Shown piece by piece: positions 55,645-63,757 of a stretch of 64,000 bases of DNA (position 1 is its first letter; the number at the start of each line of letters is the position of its first letter). The translations under genes and the position numbers were made by a program. The notes below the pieces were generated by a model. That model was not told the DNA's origin, ran no database searches, and was given only the letters and a program-made list of their open reading frames with translations. This stretch comes from Candidatus Fermentithermobacillus carboniphilus (GTDB lineage Bacteria > Bacillota > Sulfobacillia > Fermentithermobacillales > Fermentithermobacillaceae). Location of the stretch: positions 1,768,494-1,832,493 of the forward strand of contig CP062796.1 of the NCBI GenBank assembly GCA_018208355.1, in the 5' to 3' direction.

Positions 55645-55675
55645 AACACGGCTAAGCTTTTCTGTCACGAGGAAC

Positions 55676-56005
55676 TCACCTCCTGCTAAGAGTTGGGATT
55701 AGTTTCCAGGATCGCCAGCGCCCGAAAAAACCTATCACTTCTAGGTCTTCACGGATAAGATCGGGGACACGAACAATTTTCAGGGTGCGTCCTTGCCTGT
55801 ACAGGCGTCTTGCTTGGCTCAGGAGCATTCCTGCCCCGGAAGAGTCTATGAACCGAAGTCCCTGCAAATCTATTTCTACTACTTCCTCTGGTCGTCTTTC
55901 AATTTCTTGTTGCAACTGTTCTATGGTGCTAAAATCCAGTTCGCCTTCGACCTCCAGGATCGCCCGTCCTTTCTCTTGGTGGACTCTAATCTCCACCCGT
56001 TTCAC
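55676..56005 (-). CDS. STAS-domain anti-anti-sigma factor
   Basis: A 109-aa SpoIIAA/RsbV-like protein. The phosphorylatable serine region is IDSSGAGMLL, preceded by the strand EIDLQGLRF. In partner switching, the unphosphorylated form binds an anti-sigma kinase. Its gene overlaps the end of the PP2C phosphatase gene by 20 bases, and such phosphatases dephosphorylate STAS proteins, so these two are likely partners. The stop codon lies inside the ribosome site of the next gene's upstream GTG start (55668), implying coupling to fapA. Confidence 0.9.
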   Translation of the reverse strand: MKRVEIRVHQEKGRAILEVEGELDFSTIEQLQQEIERRPEEVVEIDLQGLRFIDSSGAGMLLSQARRLYRQGRTLKIVRVPDLIREDLEVIGFFGRWRSWKLIPTLSRR

Positions 56006-56711
56006 CTACCTTTCCAGTCACCTTAATCACAACCAGCGTCACATCATCTTTTTGAGAAAAACCGCAGGTAAATGTCTCCAGGTCAGCTAAAATGTTTTGT
56101 TTCATCGTGTCTGCATCAGCACCATACTGTAGGCCAATTACTTCTTTCAACCGTTCCTGACCATATCTTCGCTTGCCAGGGCCGGATGCTTCCACTAGTC
56201 CATCGGTATACAATACTACTGCATCTCCGGCGGCAAGAGAAAATTCCTCTGCGCCTGACCCAAGATAATCCTCCAACAGGCCCAAGGCGACTCCCCGGGA
56301 CTGCGCCACCTTTACCATACCGTTAGACAAGACAATGGGAGGGTGGTGTCCTGCATTCACACAGGTGACGTGCCCAGTTCTTCCATCAAAACACAGCAGG
56401 CATAGGGTGGCAAAAGCCCCGAATTTACGCAGCTCATACCCTCCCACCTTGTTCAGCCGGCGCACTACGTCGAGAGGATCTGGATTGATCCTGATACACT
56501 CCTGGAGCATTTGGCGGATTGTTTCCATCAGTCGGGCGGCAGTGAATCCTTTGCCCATTACATCTCCGATTGCGGCAAATACGGTTCTGTCGTCGGAGGA
56601 AATGAACTCAAAAAAATCTCCCCCGACCTGTCCAGCAGGCAGGTTACACCCACTACCTTCTAACCAGCAAGTCTTTAATACTTTCCCATTCCCCGTTATT
56701 GCTTCTCTCAT
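55986..56711 (-). CDS. SpoIIE-type PP2C serine phosphatase
   Basis: A 241-aa stand-alone PP2C/SpoIIE domain. Metal-binding motifs are GQVGGDFFEF, AIGDVMGKGFTAA, and near the end VLYTDGLVEA and QKDDVTLVV. There is no sensor or membrane domain attached. Its probable substrate is the STAS protein encoded next. Upstream, in the same direction, lies a second, truncated STAS gene (56719-56832). Confidence 0.9.
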   Translation of the reverse strand: MREAITGNGKVLKTCWLEGSGCNLPAGQVGGDFFEFISSDDRTVFAAIGDVMGKGFTAARLMETIRQMLQECIRINPDPLDVVRRLNKVGGYELRKFGAFATLCLLCFDGRTGHVTCVNAGHHPPIVLSNGMVKVAQSRGVALGLLEDYLGSGAEEFSLAAGDAVVLYTDGLVEASGPGKRRYGQERLKEVIGLQYGADADTMKQNILADLETFTCGFSQKDDVTLVVIKVTGKVGETGGD

Positions 56712-56718
56712 CCTGCTT

Positions 56719-56832
56719 CTACCTCTTTTCTCCGTTCGGAGCGCTGTCTGACGCCAGGAGCCTGTCCAGCCCCACCAGCTGCATCACCTCCGCTACATCA
56801 GGTTGCGGGTTCAAAATAAGCAGCTGGCCTCC
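56719..56832 (-). pseudogene. C-terminal remnant of a second STAS-domain gene
   Basis: In the minus-strand frame ending at TAG 56721-56719, about 37 residues read GGQLLILNPQPDVAEVMQLV and so on to LLASDS, closely resembling the last third of STAS proteins (strand, then DVxxVMxLxGLDRL helix). The frame is closed by stops upstream, and the serine-bearing core is absent. It directly precedes the PP2C gene, so the ancestral operon probably had STAS-PP2C-STAS. Confidence 0.55.
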
Positions 56833-57479
56833 TTTTCAGCAAGAGCATCACCTTCTTTCCCAGAGTAAGTCTGGCCCGGTTTTTGAGCCATCTGAAGGCG
56901 TAATGCCGAAGTCCAGGGCGAGGGTGGTACCTGACCGTCCTGTATTGCAGTTAGTCTGCCACCTCTTTTCTGCAGGCGAATTCTTGCAAGATTTCAAGCG
57001 GTGCTCTTTAGCTTAGACGTTCTACAACCCAATGCGTCTGCTCCCTGGTTTGCAGAGCGTGTCACCTGAGGAAATTCCACGTTTTGCAGGGTCAGATCAG
57101 GGCAAACAGATGAACGTTTTGGACTACCTAATGCTGCTTGAGGCACTAGGAGCACTATTCTACGAGAAGGAGGTGGCGAACCGACCGTGGCGAACGTGAC
57201 ATTGATTGGTTGAGTAATCCGGCAGGTGTGGACAGATTGACGGCGGTGAACGATAAGGATGGTAAGATGGTAATCTGTTTGGGATGGTAATCTGTTTGGG
57301 TACGATATGGCAAATGGCGGATAGATGCAATGCAGTGTACGGTGTGCAGGGTAGAACCGCACCGTTGACGGAGTTATGCTGCCAGCATTGCGACCGTAGT
57401 GTCCCAGGGCTGAGTCGCGGTGACGGCGGCTTGAAACAGGCCGAAGTCCTTGAACGGTGGCTGAGTGCGGGAGATCGAC
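56833..57479. other. Intergenic region with a tandem repeat and a possible small gene
   Basis: About 650 bases between divergent genes. A 17-base unit beginning GATGGTAATC is present twice in tandem at 57266-57299. On the plus strand 57032-57199 could encode a 55-aa peptide (ending ALFYEKEVANRPWRT) with plausible composition, but I do not recognise it and see no clear ribosome site; it may be a remnant. No other feature was seen. Confidence 0.4.
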
Positions 57480-60449
57480 ATGTTTGAGGTGAAGTCCTCG
57501 TTCTATGAAGATATAGCGCAGACGGGTTTGCACGAACTACTGGAGAGCATGGGACGGATCCTACAACTGGGGATTATCGTGACGCACCCGGATGGACATC
57601 TGCTGGCCAACGCATCAAACTTATGTTCTTTCTGTGCCATTCTTGGTGGTAACCGAAAAGGGCGGTCCATGTGCGCTGCTTCGCGTGAAGCTTCTGTGAG
57701 AACGGCTGTGGCTGCAGGAAAAGAGATTTTCCACACCTGTCATGCGGGGCTGGTTTATGGGGCGATTCCACTGCAGGTAGCCGGAGAAACGGTAGCCGTG
57801 GTGCTGGTCGGAAACGTTACTTTGCGACCGTTGGCAGAAGAGGCGGTGGCACGGCTGGCAGTGGAAGCGGGTATTGATCGGGAAAAGCTTTTGGCGGCGG
57901 CTCACGCGGTACCAGTCTGGACACAGGAACGTCTCACGATGGCGATGGCTGCGGTAAGGAAGGTGATGGATACTGTAACCCAGTTGCTCTACGCTAAAGA
58001 GGAACTGGAGAGAAAAATGACCACGCTGGGCACGAGCCTGGGGCTTGCGCTTGAGAATGCGCGTCTTTTCCGGAAGTTACAGGCGAGGGCGGCGGTGCTG
58101 GAGCGGTTGATCGAAGCAGGACGACAGATATCGAGCAGCCTGGACACGGGTATCGTGATTGAATCTGTTCTGGAGAGCGTCATGGATGTTTTGGGAGCAG
58201 ACATGTGCGCGCTGCGGTTGATTGATGAGGATAGTGGCGAACTGGTGTTGAAGGGGAGCGTAGGCTCAGACGCGGACCTGCAGGTACAGGCAGGGCGTGT
58301 TCGAGTGGAGGGTACCGTTTTTGGGAAGGTGCTGCAGACTGAGAAACCGGTGGTTGTGGATGACCTGACCGCTAGTACGAGAGAGGAGGAAGTGCCCTGT
58401 TACTTGGGGGAGATGCGGGCGCTTGCAATTGTGCCGGTTCTGGCGGGTGAAAAGGTTCTGGGCACGCTGGAGATTTGGTCTCGTATACCGGGGCGGTGGA
58501 GTGAGGAAGATGTCGGATACCTAGGTATCATCGGGAGCCAGGCGGGGCTGGCGCTGGAGAACGCCCGCCTGCACCTGTCGCTGAGGGAATACTATTGGAC
58601 CGCGGTACAATCGGTGGCAGCAGCCGTTGAGGCGAAAGATGTTTACACGTGTGGGCATTCCCTGAGGGTGGCACGCTGGGCGCGGACATGCGCGAAGGCG
58701 CTGGGACTGAATGAAGAAGAACAGGAACAAGCGTACCTGGCTGGACTTTTACACGACGTAGGCAAAATCGGTGTGCGAGAAGATATCCTCTTGAAACCTG
58801 GGGCTCTTAACGGGGAGGAAAGGAAACAAATAAGGACCCACCCTGTAGTGGGGGCCATGATTCTGGAACCGGCAAGGTTTCCGGAAGCGGTTGTTTCTGC
58901 TGTTCGGTACCATCATGAAGACTACAACGGCGGGGGTTATCCTGCGGGCTTAGCGGGAGAAGAGATTCCTCTTCTGGCGCGAATAATTAGGGTTGCAGAT
59001 GCGTACGACGCCATGACATCCGCGAGGTCTTATCGGCAGCGACTTGGCACAGAGGATGCTTGGGAAGAACTACGGCGGGGTGCGGGTCAGCAGTTTGACC
59101 CGCGGGTGGTAGAGGTTTTTCAGAGGGTAGCGGCGGAGGGTCTGGAAGTCGCTGGCAATGGGGGGGGGGGGTACTATTATGGATCTTCTTGGCGAGATAC
59201 TGTTTTCGTTGAGACAGGTATCTGCGGTAGCCAGGGGGAGCCGGAAAAAAGGTTTGAAGCCGGCGACCAGAAGCGTACGAAGCAGTCATATAACGAGGTG
59301 AGTTTCTTGGACAATGAGGTTTCGGGTTCTGATAAGGCTAAATTCATTCCTCCAACCCAAGAAGAATGGCGGGTCCTTTATTCGGCCTCGGTTTTATACA
59401 GGGATCTTGCGCCTTGGAACTGGGTAGAAGAGACGGAGTTGTTCGGTGTTAGGGATCCGTGGTCGGGAGAGATTGGGTGGTGCGTAATAGTGGGTTCCCT
59501 GGGTCAGATGCCCGGCCTTGTAGTCTACAGAGGTGACCGCGGATACAAGTCTTACGCCGATACCATAAGCGGCCGAAAACTCAATTTTGAAAGAGTCGTT
59601 GAGTTGGATGTACTTACCGCATTTTTCAGCGACAGGAAAGAGCTTTCCCGGCAGGATGTCCAGGTTATCAAGGACCTCGGCCTCACCTTCCGAGGCCGCA
59701 AGCAGTGGCCTTGCTTTAGGAGCCAGCATCCCTGGCGTCTTTCCTGGTACCTCACCAGTCATGAGGCCAGATTCTTGGCGATGGCACTGCTCGAATCGAT
59801 TAGAGTAGCTGTCAGGATTCGCGGAGATGAGCCGTTACGGGTAAAACGTGCCGGAAAGATCCTCGTGAGAGAGATGAACGCGAGTCCGGAGGTTCTGGAA
59901 CCGCTTTTTGCAGCGGGTTTGCCGCCAGTACTGAGGAATGTCGGTGAGGGACTGTCAGAACCGTACATGATTCCGGGGGAAGTAGGACAGGGCCAAACTG
60001 ACCTTTGGGTTGACACCTGGGCCAAACCAAAAGCTTACAAGGAACCGATACCAAAGATACCGTATGACTTAAACAAAGTTCGCCAGATCGCCGCCCAAGC
60101 ATCAAAAGGTGGGTCCTGGGACGTCGATATTTTTCCGCTGGAAGCTACTATAAGAGATGAGACCGTTCCTTATTATCCGGCGACGTTGCTTGTGGCAGAC
60201 GAAAAGACGGGTTTTCTTCTATATACTCAAATAGCAAAACCCGATGACAGGTGGACTGCCTTAACGGACAAGTTTCTGGATTTCTTGCTCGATAACAGGC
60301 AAATTCCAGCCGAAATCAGGGTCGAGCGGGAGAGTCTTTTGGAAGCTTGGACGCCTCTTTGCCGGAATCTCGGGATTGAGATCAGAAAAGTCACTAGTCT
60401 TCCTATGATCACGTTCGCCAAGAAAGAATTCATTCGGTCACTCAGGTGA
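57480..60449 (+). CDS. PocR-GAF-HD-GYP signalling protein, reading through in frame into a second protein
   Basis: As sequenced, one 989-aa frame. Residues about 10-165 are a PocR-type sensory domain (LCSFCAILGG, FHTCHAGLVYGA, Cys-rich), then a GAF domain (about 205-350), then HD-GYP with HDVGKIG and HHEDYNGGGYPAGL (about 375-560), a c-di-GMP phosphodiesterase signature. At 59160-59171 a run of 12 G joins this to about 45 unrelated residues and then a separate domain (see 59307-60449). HD-GYP proteins normally end where the G run begins, so the fusion depends on the number of G. ATG 57480 is preceded by GGGAG. Confidence 0.8.
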   Translation: MFEVKSSFYEDIAQTGLHELLESMGRILQLGIIVTHPDGHLLANASNLCSFCAILGGNRKGRSMCAASREASVRTAVAAGKEIFHTCHAGLVYGAIPLQVAGETVAVVLVGNVTLRPLAEEAVARLAVEAGIDREKLLAAAHAVPVWTQERLTMAMAAVRKVMDTVTQLLYAKEELERKMTTLGTSLGLALENARLFRKLQARAAVLERLIEAGRQISSSLDTGIVIESVLESVMDVLGADMCALRLIDEDSGELVLKGSVGSDADLQVQAGRVRVEGTVFGKVLQTEKPVVVDDLTASTREEEVPCYLGEMRALAIVPVLAGEKVLGTLEIWSRIPGRWSEEDVGYLGIIGSQAGLALENARLHLSLREYYWTAVQSVAAAVEAKDVYTCGHSLRVARWARTCAKALGLNEEEQEQAYLAGLLHDVGKIGVREDILLKPGALNGEERKQIRTHPVVGAMILEPARFPEAVVSAVRYHHEDYNGGGYPAGLAGEEIPLLARIIRVADAYDAMTSARSYRQRLGTEDAWEELRRGAGQQFDPRVVEVFQRVAAEGLEVAGNGGGGYYYGSSWRDTVFVETGICGSQGEPEKRFEAGDQKRTKQSYNEVSFLDNEVSGSDKAKFIPPTQEEWRVLYSASVLYRDLAPWNWVEETELFGVRDPWSGEIGWCVIVGSLGQMPGLVVYRGDRGYKSYADTISGRKLNFERVVELDVLTAFFSDRKELSRQDVQVIKDLGLTFRGRKQWPCFRSQHPWRLSWYLTSHEARFLAMALLESIRVAVRIRGDEPLRVKRAGKILVREMNASPEVLEPLFAAGLPPVLRNVGEGLSEPYMIPGEVGQGQTDLWVDTWAKPKAYKEPIPKIPYDLNKVRQIAAQASKGGSWDVDIFPLEATIRDETVPYYPATLLVADEKTGFLLYTQIAKPDDRWTALTDKFLDFLLDNRQIPAEIRVERESLLEAWTPLCRNLGIEIRKVTSLPMITFAKKEFIRSLR
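59160..59171 (+). repeat. 12-base G homopolymer at the end of the HD-GYP domain
   Basis: Twelve G in the coding strand. With 12 the HD-GYP frame continues into the next gene; with 13 it stops after about 14 codons; with 11 or 14 it continues for about 43 codons and stops at TGA 59299-59301. Second long G:C run within 4 kb. Confidence 0.7.
59307..60449 (+). CDS. Uncharacterised protein, probably a separate gene (DUF7309/DUF6930-like)
   Basis: A 380-aa soluble protein. The N-terminal part (EEWRVLYSASVLYRDLAPWNWVEE, ELFGVRDPWSGEIGWC) and the following FRGRKQWPCFRS and SHEARFLAMALLES segments resemble, from memory, uncharacterised DUF7309/DUF6930-type proteins of Bacillota, which are usually stand-alone. 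GAGGTGAG at 59296-59303 is a ribosome site for TTG 59307, in line with an independent start. The frame happens to be continuous with the HD-GYP gene. An 11+4-bp inverted repeat follows the stop. No function can be assigned. Confidence 0.7.
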   Translation: MDNEVSGSDKAKFIPPTQEEWRVLYSASVLYRDLAPWNWVEETELFGVRDPWSGEIGWCVIVGSLGQMPGLVVYRGDRGYKSYADTISGRKLNFERVVELDVLTAFFSDRKELSRQDVQVIKDLGLTFRGRKQWPCFRSQHPWRLSWYLTSHEARFLAMALLESIRVAVRIRGDEPLRVKRAGKILVREMNASPEVLEPLFAAGLPPVLRNVGEGLSEPYMIPGEVGQGQTDLWVDTWAKPKAYKEPIPKIPYDLNKVRQIAAQASKGGSWDVDIFPLEATIRDETVPYYPATLLVADEKTGFLLYTQIAKPDDRWTALTDKFLDFLLDNRQIPAEIRVERESLLEAWTPLCRNLGIEIRKVTSLPMITFAKKEFIRSLR

Positions 60450-60470
60450 CCGTGTTGAGTAGGCTGAGCG

Positions 60471-60547
60471 TTGCCGGACAGAGGCTCTCTCAGCAACCAG
60501 AAACTGTGGCAAGGTACCTGGCAGATGTGCGGCCTTCTGTCCGGCAA
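60471..60547. terminator. Long-loop inverted repeat before rubrerythrin 3' end
   Basis: TTGCCGGACAG (60471-60481) pairs perfectly with CTGTCCGGCAA (60537-60547); four more pairs follow inside after one bulged base. The loop is about 46 bases. It lies between two convergent genes. Confidence 0.55.
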
Positions 60548-60632
60548 ACTGAATGTAGATTCTGGGCAAATCTGTCAGCGAGTATACCCGCCGACCTTGA
60601 ATTTAGAAACTAAATATCAAAGGAAGTACCCA

Positions 60633-61166
60633 TCAGTAATTTTCTGCCAGAGGCTCATAGAAAGCCTTGGGGTGAGCGCACGCAGGGCATACCTCCGGTG
60701 GCTCCGTCCCTTCGTACACGTACCCGCAGTTGCGGCAGTGCCACTTGATAGGCTGAGGTCTAGAAAACACCGAACCGTTCTTCACTCTTTCGAGGAGTTT
60801 CCGGTAACGGATCTCGTGCTGTTCTTCGACCTCCGCTATTTCCCTGAAGAGTTTCGCTATCTCGTCAAACCCTTCTTTCTCTGCGACCTCGGCAAACTCT
60901 TTATACATTACTGTCCATTCGTAATGCTCCCCTTTGGCGGCTTCCTCGAGGTTTTGCTCCGTGTTTCCTATGTATCCCAGAAGTTTCGCCCATATTTTGG
61001 CGTGTTCTTTCTCGTTTTCGGCCGTTTCCTGGAAAATTGCGCTGATCTGCTCGTAGCCTTCCTTCCGCGCGACACTGGCAAAATACGTGTATTTGTTTCG
61101 GGCCTGTGACTCGCCTGCAAATGCCGCGAGAAGGTTCTTTTCTGTCTGAGTTCCCTTCAGATTCAT
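60633..61166 (-). CDS. rbr: Rubrerythrin
   Basis: Non-haem diiron peroxidase that protects anaerobes from hydrogen peroxide, 177 aa. The ferritin-like domain carries the ligand motifs [28 protein letters not shown] and [10 protein letters not shown]. The C-terminal rubredoxin-like domain has [10 protein letters not shown] and CPACAHPK, the four Cys for iron. Ribosome site AAAGGAGAA precedes ATG 61166. Supports an anaerobic, oxygen-exposed lifestyle. Confidence 0.96.
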   Translation of the reverse strand: MNLKGTQTEKNLLAAFAGESQARNKYTYFASVARKEGYEQISAIFQETAENEKEHAKIWAKLLGYIGNTEQNLEEAAKGEHYEWTVMYKEFAEVAEKEGFDEIAKLFREIAEVEEQHEIRYRKLLERVKNGSVFSRPQPIKWHCRNCGYVYEGTEPPEVCPACAHPKAFYEPLAENY

Positions 61167-61315
61167 CCGGATTCTCCTTTCTCAAAAACAACGTCATTTC
61201 ATTTTCTTAGTACGAGGTCTCCGGTAGTGATTCCTCCTCATGTTTCGAGTTCCATGAAAGGTTATGATTCCCTCGACCCTTACGTTGGCGGAAAGCGGGT
61301 CTCCCCTAAAAACTC

Positions 61316-61334
61316 CCGCCTTGCAGGCGGTTTT
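61316..61334. terminator. Small hairpin between rubrerythrin and the CitA-type gene
   Basis: CCGCC and GGCGG (within 61316-61330) form a stem followed by TTTT on the plus strand; on the minus strand the same stem is followed by AGTTTTTA. It lies between divergent genes, just before TATAAT (61338-61343), and may insulate the two promoters. Confidence 0.45.
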
Positions 61335-61337
61335 CAT

Positions 61338-61343
61338 TATAAT
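61338..61343 (+). promoter_or_regulatory. -10 element (TATAAT) before the CitA-type kinase gene
   Basis: A consensus TATAAT 28 bases before the GTG start; the -35 position falls in the G/C hairpin at 61316-61330 and is not consensus, so an activator may be needed. Confidence 0.5.
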
Positions 61344-61370
61344 CAAAATATTATTGGGGAGGTACAGACC

Positions 61371-62969
61371 GTGCGCTTCTTCAACAAGCCTCTATCTCTG
61401 CAATCGCACGTTTTAATACTGGTATTCTTGGTGCTCTTGATAGCTTTCATTCTGGTGGGCTTGATAGTAAGTCATACCGTGAGATCCGAACTGGAGTACC
61501 GGATTGGAATGCAAGCTCTCAACATTGCACGAGCTGTGGCCAAGCAGGACGTCCTCAAACGCTATCTCGGTCAACCGGATGGGGCCCGGTATATTCAGCC
61601 TGTGATGGAGGATATCCGGAAGGCAACGGGGGCATTGTTCATCGTAGCCATAGACAACGACGGTATCAGGTATTCGCACCCTGTTCCGGAAAGGATCGGG
61701 CAACACGTAGTCGGAGGGGACGAAGGGCCCGCCCTCGAGGGCCAGGAGTATGTATCCGTTGCACGCGGGACTCTGGGTATCTCGCAGCGCGGGTTCGCGC
61801 CAGTTTACGGCTATGATGGGCGCCAGGTAGGTGCCGTCCTGGTGGGGTTTTTGACGGACGACGTGAACGCGCAGATCAATAAGGTCCTGGACCAGGTGTA
61901 TCTCGCTATGGCCACAGGAGTTATCATCGCCATGGCCGGGTCTTTCTTCGTCGCGGAACGGGTCAAGGCCACCATGTTTAATATGGAGCCGGTAGAAATA
62001 GCCGCTCTCCTGGAAGAGAGAGATGCCATCCTTGCCTCCCTTCACGAGGGACTTTTGGCGGTGGATAAAGCAGGCAGGGTTACCCTGGCCAACCAGGAAG
62101 CGCAGCGTATTTTAAAGTGCGGTCCTGACATTGTAGGGCGTCCCGTCGAGGAAGTTATCCCTAACACGAGGCTTCCCGTAGTGCTGAAAACCGGCAAGCC
62201 AGAGCTCAACCACGAACAGCTCATCAACGACGTGGTGATCGTGACCTCTAGGGTTCCCATTAAAGTTAAAGGTACCGTAGTTGGGGCGGTAGCCAGCTTC
62301 CGCGATAAGACCGAGGTCAAGCAAATGGCGGAAGAACTTACAGGTGTGAAGCGGTATGCCGAAGCTTTGCGCACTCAGACTCACGAATTCCGGAACAGGC
62401 TCCATACCATCGCGGGACTCATACAACTCGGCGATTACGACCAGGCTCTTAACTATACGATGGAAGCGATCGACCGGCAGCAAGACCTTCTCGCGTTCTT
62501 GAACCGGAAAGTGCGGCCGGTGTCTCTGACAGCCCTTCTCCTCGGAAAAGGAGGAAGAGCCCGGGAACTGGGGATTAAGTTTACGCTGCTTCCCGAAACT
62601 CACGTGGACGAACTGCCTGGAGGCGTGGATGCTGACGACATTGGCACGATAGTCGGTAACCTGATCGAGAATGCCTTCGAGGCTGTCCTTACCCAGCCGC
62701 CGGAAAATAGACGCGTGGAGGTATGCCTGGAAACAGGGGAAGAAGGGCTTGAGATAGATGTGGCGGACTCAGGCCCTGGAGTTCCTCCGGAACTTCGCAC
62801 CAGGATCTTTGAAAGTGGTTTTTCGACAAAGAGTGAAGGAAGAGGGATTGGTCTCGCACTCGTGGACCAGCTCGTTAAAAATCTCCGGGGGACTATCTCA
62901 GTTGGCGATTCGGCCATAGGTGGAGCGCTGTTCACCGTCAAAATTCCCTGGCCGGAAGAGGTGAAGTAG
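61371..62969 (+). CDS. CitA/DcuS/MalK-type sensor histidine kinase
   Basis: Membrane sensor kinase of 532 aa. TM1 is at about residues 13-33, an extracytoplasmic CitA/DcuS-type PAS-fold (dCache-like) sensor at about 38-165, TM2 at about 168-187, a cytoplasmic PAS domain, the H-box RTQTHEFRNRLHTI that is typical of this family, then N-box GNLIENAFEA and G-boxes DSGPGVP and GRGIGLALV. GTG 61371 follows GGGGAGGT. Relatives sense citrate, fumarate, malate or other dicarboxylates; with the decarboxylase operon at 3-8 kb a C4-dicarboxylate is a reasonable guess only. The response regulator gene follows after two bases. Confidence 0.93.
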   Translation: MRFFNKPLSLQSHVLILVFLVLLIAFILVGLIVSHTVRSELEYRIGMQALNIARAVAKQDVLKRYLGQPDGARYIQPVMEDIRKATGALFIVAIDNDGIRYSHPVPERIGQHVVGGDEGPALEGQEYVSVARGTLGISQRGFAPVYGYDGRQVGAVLVGFLTDDVNAQINKVLDQVYLAMATGVIIAMAGSFFVAERVKATMFNMEPVEIAALLEERDAILASLHEGLLAVDKAGRVTLANQEAQRILKCGPDIVGRPVEEVIPNTRLPVVLKTGKPELNHEQLINDVVIVTSRVPIKVKGTVVGAVASFRDKTEVKQMAEELTGVKRYAEALRTQTHEFRNRLHTIAGLIQLGDYDQALNYTMEAIDRQQDLLAFLNRKVRPVSLTALLLGKGGRARELGIKFTLLPETHVDELPGGVDADDIGTIVGNLIENAFEAVLTQPPENRRVEVCLETGEEGLEIDVADSGPGVPPELRTRIFESGFSTKSEGRGIGLALVDQLVKNLRGTISVGDSAIGGALFTVKIPWPEEVK

Positions 62970-62971
62970 TG

Positions 62972-63649
62972 ATGGATGTTATCCCCGTCTTCATAGTGGA
63001 AGATGATCCGATGGTTTTGGAACTCCACCGGCGGTTCGTGGAATCTGTGGAAGGTTTCAAGGTAGTGGGCTCCGCGAGAGATGGTGAATCGGCCCTTCGG
63101 GAGGTCGAAAGAACAAAGCCAGAGCTCGTGATCCTGGATGTCTTTATGCCGGAGATGGATGGCCTTGCGCTCCTGCGGCGCCTTCGTGAGATGACTGCTC
63201 CGGTGGATGTCATCATGGTTACAGCCGCGCAGGAATCGACGACAGTAGGAGAAGCTTTGCGGCTTGGGGCGGTTGATTATCTCATAAAACCTTTCAGGCT
63301 CGAACGTTTCAGAGAGGCTCTCGAGCGTTACCGCGAGCGTCAAAAGCGTCTTCAAGATGAATCCTTAAGTCAAGAAGATGTGGACCGTTTATGGAATACC
63401 GGAGGGACTGCCCGGGGTCGAGAATTGCCCAAAGGTGTCCAGGCATACACTCTGAGCCGTGTCCGGAAGGTGCTCAAAGATCATGCAGGCAAGTCTCTTT
63501 CTGCCGAGGAGATGGCAGAACTTATAGGGATATCCAGGATAACGGCTAGACGGTACCTTGAACACCTGGTCGCTACCGGGTTGGCCAGGCTCGAACCTGA
63601 GTATGGGAGCGTTGGACGACCCGTAAACAGGTACCGCTGGGTCGGGTGA
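62972..63649 (+). CDS. CitB/DcuR-type response regulator
   Basis: A 225-aa regulator. The receiver has the acidic pair in VEDDP, the phosphorylated Asp in ILDVFMPEMDG, Thr in MVTAAQ and Lys in LIKPF; the C-terminal domain has the helix-turn-helix EEMAELIGISRITARRYLEHL, ending RPVNRYRWV as CitB/DctR-type regulators do. Paired with the kinase before it: the ATG is two bases after the kinase stop and its ribosome site lies inside the kinase gene. Target genes are outside the window. Confidence 0.93.
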   Translation: MDVIPVFIVEDDPMVLELHRRFVESVEGFKVVGSARDGESALREVERTKPELVILDVFMPEMDGLALLRRLREMTAPVDVIMVTAAQESTTVGEALRLGAVDYLIKPFRLERFREALERYRERQKRLQDESLSQEDVDRLWNTGGTARGRELPKGVQAYTLSRVRKVLKDHAGKSLSAEEMAELIGISRITARRYLEHLVATGLARLEPEYGSVGRPVNRYRWVG

Positions 63650-63722
63650 GGCACTGGCTTTAGCGACTGCTCTGCTAGAGCACTATTTGGAGCAAAAAGA
63701 ACAAAATGACCGATACTTTCAG

Positions 63723-63757
63723 AAACTTCCCCAAAAACGCGGGGAAGTTTATTTTTT
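63723..63757 (+). terminator. Strong rho-independent terminator of the two-component operon
   Basis: AAACTTCCCC (63723-63732) and GGGGAAGTTT (63741-63750) form a perfect 10-bp stem with an eight-base loop, followed by six T. The remaining 63758-64000 shows no gene or repeat that I can support. Confidence 0.92.

Noticed and set aside
57266-57299. 17-base tandem duplication as a mobile or regulatory repeat
   Set aside because: Only two copies in non-coding sequence; listed as part of the intergenic region without further claim.
56994-57533. 179-codon open frame on the minus strand
   Set aside because: Rich in Arg, Ser, His and Pro, without a ribosome site or recognisable motif, and it overlaps the start of the PocR-GAF-HD-GYP gene.
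59179-59301. 40-codon frame between the HD-GYP and DUF7309-like genes
   Set aside because: Its only upstream purine tract is the G run itself and it resembles nothing; it may matter only if the G count differs.
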